Source: Gammaproteobacteria bacterium
GTDB taxonomy: Bacteria; Pseudomonadota; Gammaproteobacteria; Steroidobacterales; Woeseiaceae
NCBI GenBank assembly: GCA_022600955.1
Contig: JAHZJK010000017.1
Span: 95,366-159,365, forward strand
Direction of reading: 5' to 3'
Length of the DNA stretch: 64,000 nucleotides
Below are positions 62,883 to 64,000 of this stretch, one piece after another; positions within the stretch are counted from its first letter, which is position 1, and each line of letters begins with the position of its first letter. The notes under the pieces were generated by a model. The model was not told where the DNA came from, did not search any database, and was given only the letters and a program-made list of their open reading frames with translations. The position numbers and the translations under genes are program-made.

Positions 62883-63608
62883 TCCGTCGCGTCGGTCGAG
62901 TTTGCGCAACAAGGCTGGCCATACCAGGGCGCCGCCGAGCCCTTTAGTGACCTCCGCTGCCTGGGCCTGAATACCCGCGACGATGGGCTCGGGTACAGGC
63001 GCTAATTCACCGCCGGTGGATTGCGCCATTATCTGAATCTGACATGCCGTTTCCAGAACGTACATCATCAGGAATGCATCAGCGATGCTCGCACCCGCCG
63101 TCAATAAACCGTGATTGCGAAGAATCAGCGCGTTACTCGCTCCGAGATCGCGAACGAGCCGCGGCCTCTCGGAATCACTCAGCGCAACACCTTCATAGTC
63201 GTGATAGGCAAGCGTTGAGTACGGGAACAATGCAGTCTGGGAGATCGGTAACAGACCGTCGGCCTGCGCCGAAACCGCAATGCCGGCACGCGTATGTGTA
63301 TGCAGCACACAGGCGACATCTTCGCGCGCTTCGTGCACGGCGCTGTGAATCACGAAACCGGCCGGATTGACGGGATACGCCGACTCCGAGACCTTGTTGC
63401 CATCAAGGTCTACTTTTACCAGGCTGCTCGCGGTAATTTCTTCAAACATCATGCCGTAAGGGTTGATAAGAAAGTGTTCGTCCGGCCCCGGCACCGATGC
63501 TGAAATATGCGTAAACACCAAATCGTCCCAGCCGTACATTGCGACGATTCTGTAACACGCCGCCAGATCTACCCTGGTCTGCCATTCGGCATCGCTAGCT
63601 TGCTGCAT
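62868..63608 (-). CDS. Class II aldolase/adducin family protein
   Basis: A 246-residue protein: ISASVPGPDEHFLINPYGMMFEEITASSLVKVDLDG, zinc His in VLHTHTRAGIAV and LRNHGLLTAGASI with the third His. The family contains fuculose- and rhamnulose-phosphate aldolases and adducin-like proteins; this member is the decarboxylase/adducin-like branch with no neighbour to give a substrate. AAGGAA precedes ATG. Confidence 0.9.
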   Translation of the reverse strand: MQQASDAEWQTRVDLAACYRIVAMYGWDDLVFTHISASVPGPDEHFLINPYGMMFEEITASSLVKVDLDGNKVSESAYPVNPAGFVIHSAVHEAREDVACVLHTHTRAGIAVSAQADGLLPISQTALFPYSTLAYHDYEGVALSDSERPRLVRDLGASNALILRNHGLLTAGASIADAFLMMYVLETACQIQIMAQSTGGELAPVPEPIVAGIQAQAAEVTKGLGGALVWPALLRKLDRRDGSFRN

Positions 63609-63620
63609 TTTAGTTTCCTT

Positions 63621-63636
63621 CGAAACGCACGTTTCG
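63621..63636. promoter_or_regulatory. 16-bp palindrome before the aldolase gene (candidate operator)
   Basis: CGAAACG-CA-CGTTTCG is a perfect 7-bp dyad, just upstream of the aldolase ribosome site and between it and the divergent small secreted peptide gene. It may regulate one or both. Confidence 0.5.
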
Positions 63637-63719
63637 TCACTTATGCCTTTTTGTTTGCAACCATTTTTCTGCCCGCAGCATCAAATGATCATACAAAAAC
63701 GGAAAATAACACCGAAGTC

Positions 63720-63920
63720 ATGAATACCAAGATATCACTCAAAGCTGCCATCGTCGTAATGTGGGCGTGCACTATCGCCGGGGCCGCGGTAGCCAGTGAG
63801 AGCCATCGCATCTGCGTTGAGCACAATCATGCAATCTATCAACAGTTGCACGAGGAGCACCTTGTCGAAAAAGGTGAGTTCCAGGTCGCAATTGTCACCG
63901 AGGCTGACGTAACAAACTGA
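63720..63920 (+). CDS. Small exported protein (66 aa)
   Basis: Start ATG 63720 (MNTKISLKAAIVVMWACTIAGAAVA signal peptide); the track's earlier start overlaps the divergent aldolase. The mature part is about 40 residues with a single Cys, ICVEHNHAIYQQLHEEHLVEKGEFQ. No family recognised. It ends 32 bases before a strong terminator, so it is a single-gene unit. Confidence 0.65.
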   Translation: MNTKISLKAAIVVMWACTIAGAAVASESHRICVEHNHAIYQQLHEEHLVEKGEFQVAIVTEADVTN

Positions 63921-63952
63921 AATCCCTTATGCTGTTTGTTTCGTACCGATTA

Positions 63953-63980
63953 GCGGTGGCATCTGCCACCGCTTTTTTTT
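63953..63980 (+). terminator. Intrinsic terminator of the small exported protein gene
   Basis: GCGGTGGCA-TC-TGCCACCGC is a 9-bp perfect stem followed by eight T residues. Confidence 0.95.
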
Positions 63981-64000
63981 GCTACCACATATCCCGCATA

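Overview
The window is a gene-dense bacterial chromosome segment with no rRNA, tRNA, insertion sequence, prophage or CRISPR array that I can see. The gene set (TamA/TamB, FolD, YpfJ-type metallopeptidase, UPF0213, DUF1800/DUF1501 pair, RND efflux clusters with lipoprotein adaptors, KorAB with a GltD-like partner) points to a non-enteric gammaproteobacterium. A marine, Woeseiaceae- or Xanthomonadales-like lineage is my guess, not something the sequence proves. The moderately high GC looks even, apart from an unusually GC-rich hairpin cluster near 2 kb. No stretch over about 300 bases lacks a gene once small ORFs are counted.

Left part (1-13 kb): a sigma-54 enhancer-binding protein with PAS sensors (cut by the window edge) is divergent from a 45-residue membrane/secreted peptide. 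Between them lie palindromic upstream sites and a -24/-12 promoter, and six consecutive hairpins follow the peptide gene. Next come a minus-strand group (PGPGW protein, dienelactone-hydrolase lipoprotein, a 52-residue membrane protein) and a plus-strand run (MATE exporter, hypothetical protein, ABC ATPase, NERD protein, DUF819 membrane protein, metallo-beta-lactamase-fold hydrolase). A tightly packed minus-strand operon (acyltransferase, Imm10-like, DUF1272, UPF0213) follows, then cupin, DUF6265 and ceramidase-like genes.

Middle (13-28 kb): folD, mtnA and a class II aldolase suggest one-carbon metabolism next to methylthioadenosine salvage, perhaps by the aldolase shunt. Minus-strand genes follow: TonB-C-like, TPR, Tat-exported hydrolase, CBS, a DUF4097 repeat protein, a threonine dehydratase, a zinc metallopeptidase, the tamAB outer-membrane translocation pair and a phospholipase-D-family enzyme.

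Efflux region (28-43 kb): an FAD-dependent oxidase, then a PadR regulator with its adaptor and RND permease, then a second operon with two paralogous lipoprotein adaptors and two different RND permeases. Its promoter is overlapped by an inverted repeat, and the last gene ends in a 13-bp perfect hairpin. No outer-membrane factor is encoded here.

Right part (43-64 kb): a surface-sorting candidate with a Gly-rich C-terminal anchor, a DMT transporter, a TerB protein, and a compact unit encoding a 26-residue ORF behind an exact extended Shine-Dalgarno sequence. A cysteine-desulfurase-like gene shares a minus-strand cluster with an ECF sigma/anti-sigma pair. Then come DUF1800/DUF1501, an RnfD/NqrB-like membrane protein paired with DUF2330, a Tat-exported epimerase, an exbD split by an in-frame amber codon, a KorA/KorB/GltD-like redox operon, a dihydroorotase, a biosynthetic threonine deaminase, a class II aldolase and a 66-residue secreted peptide.
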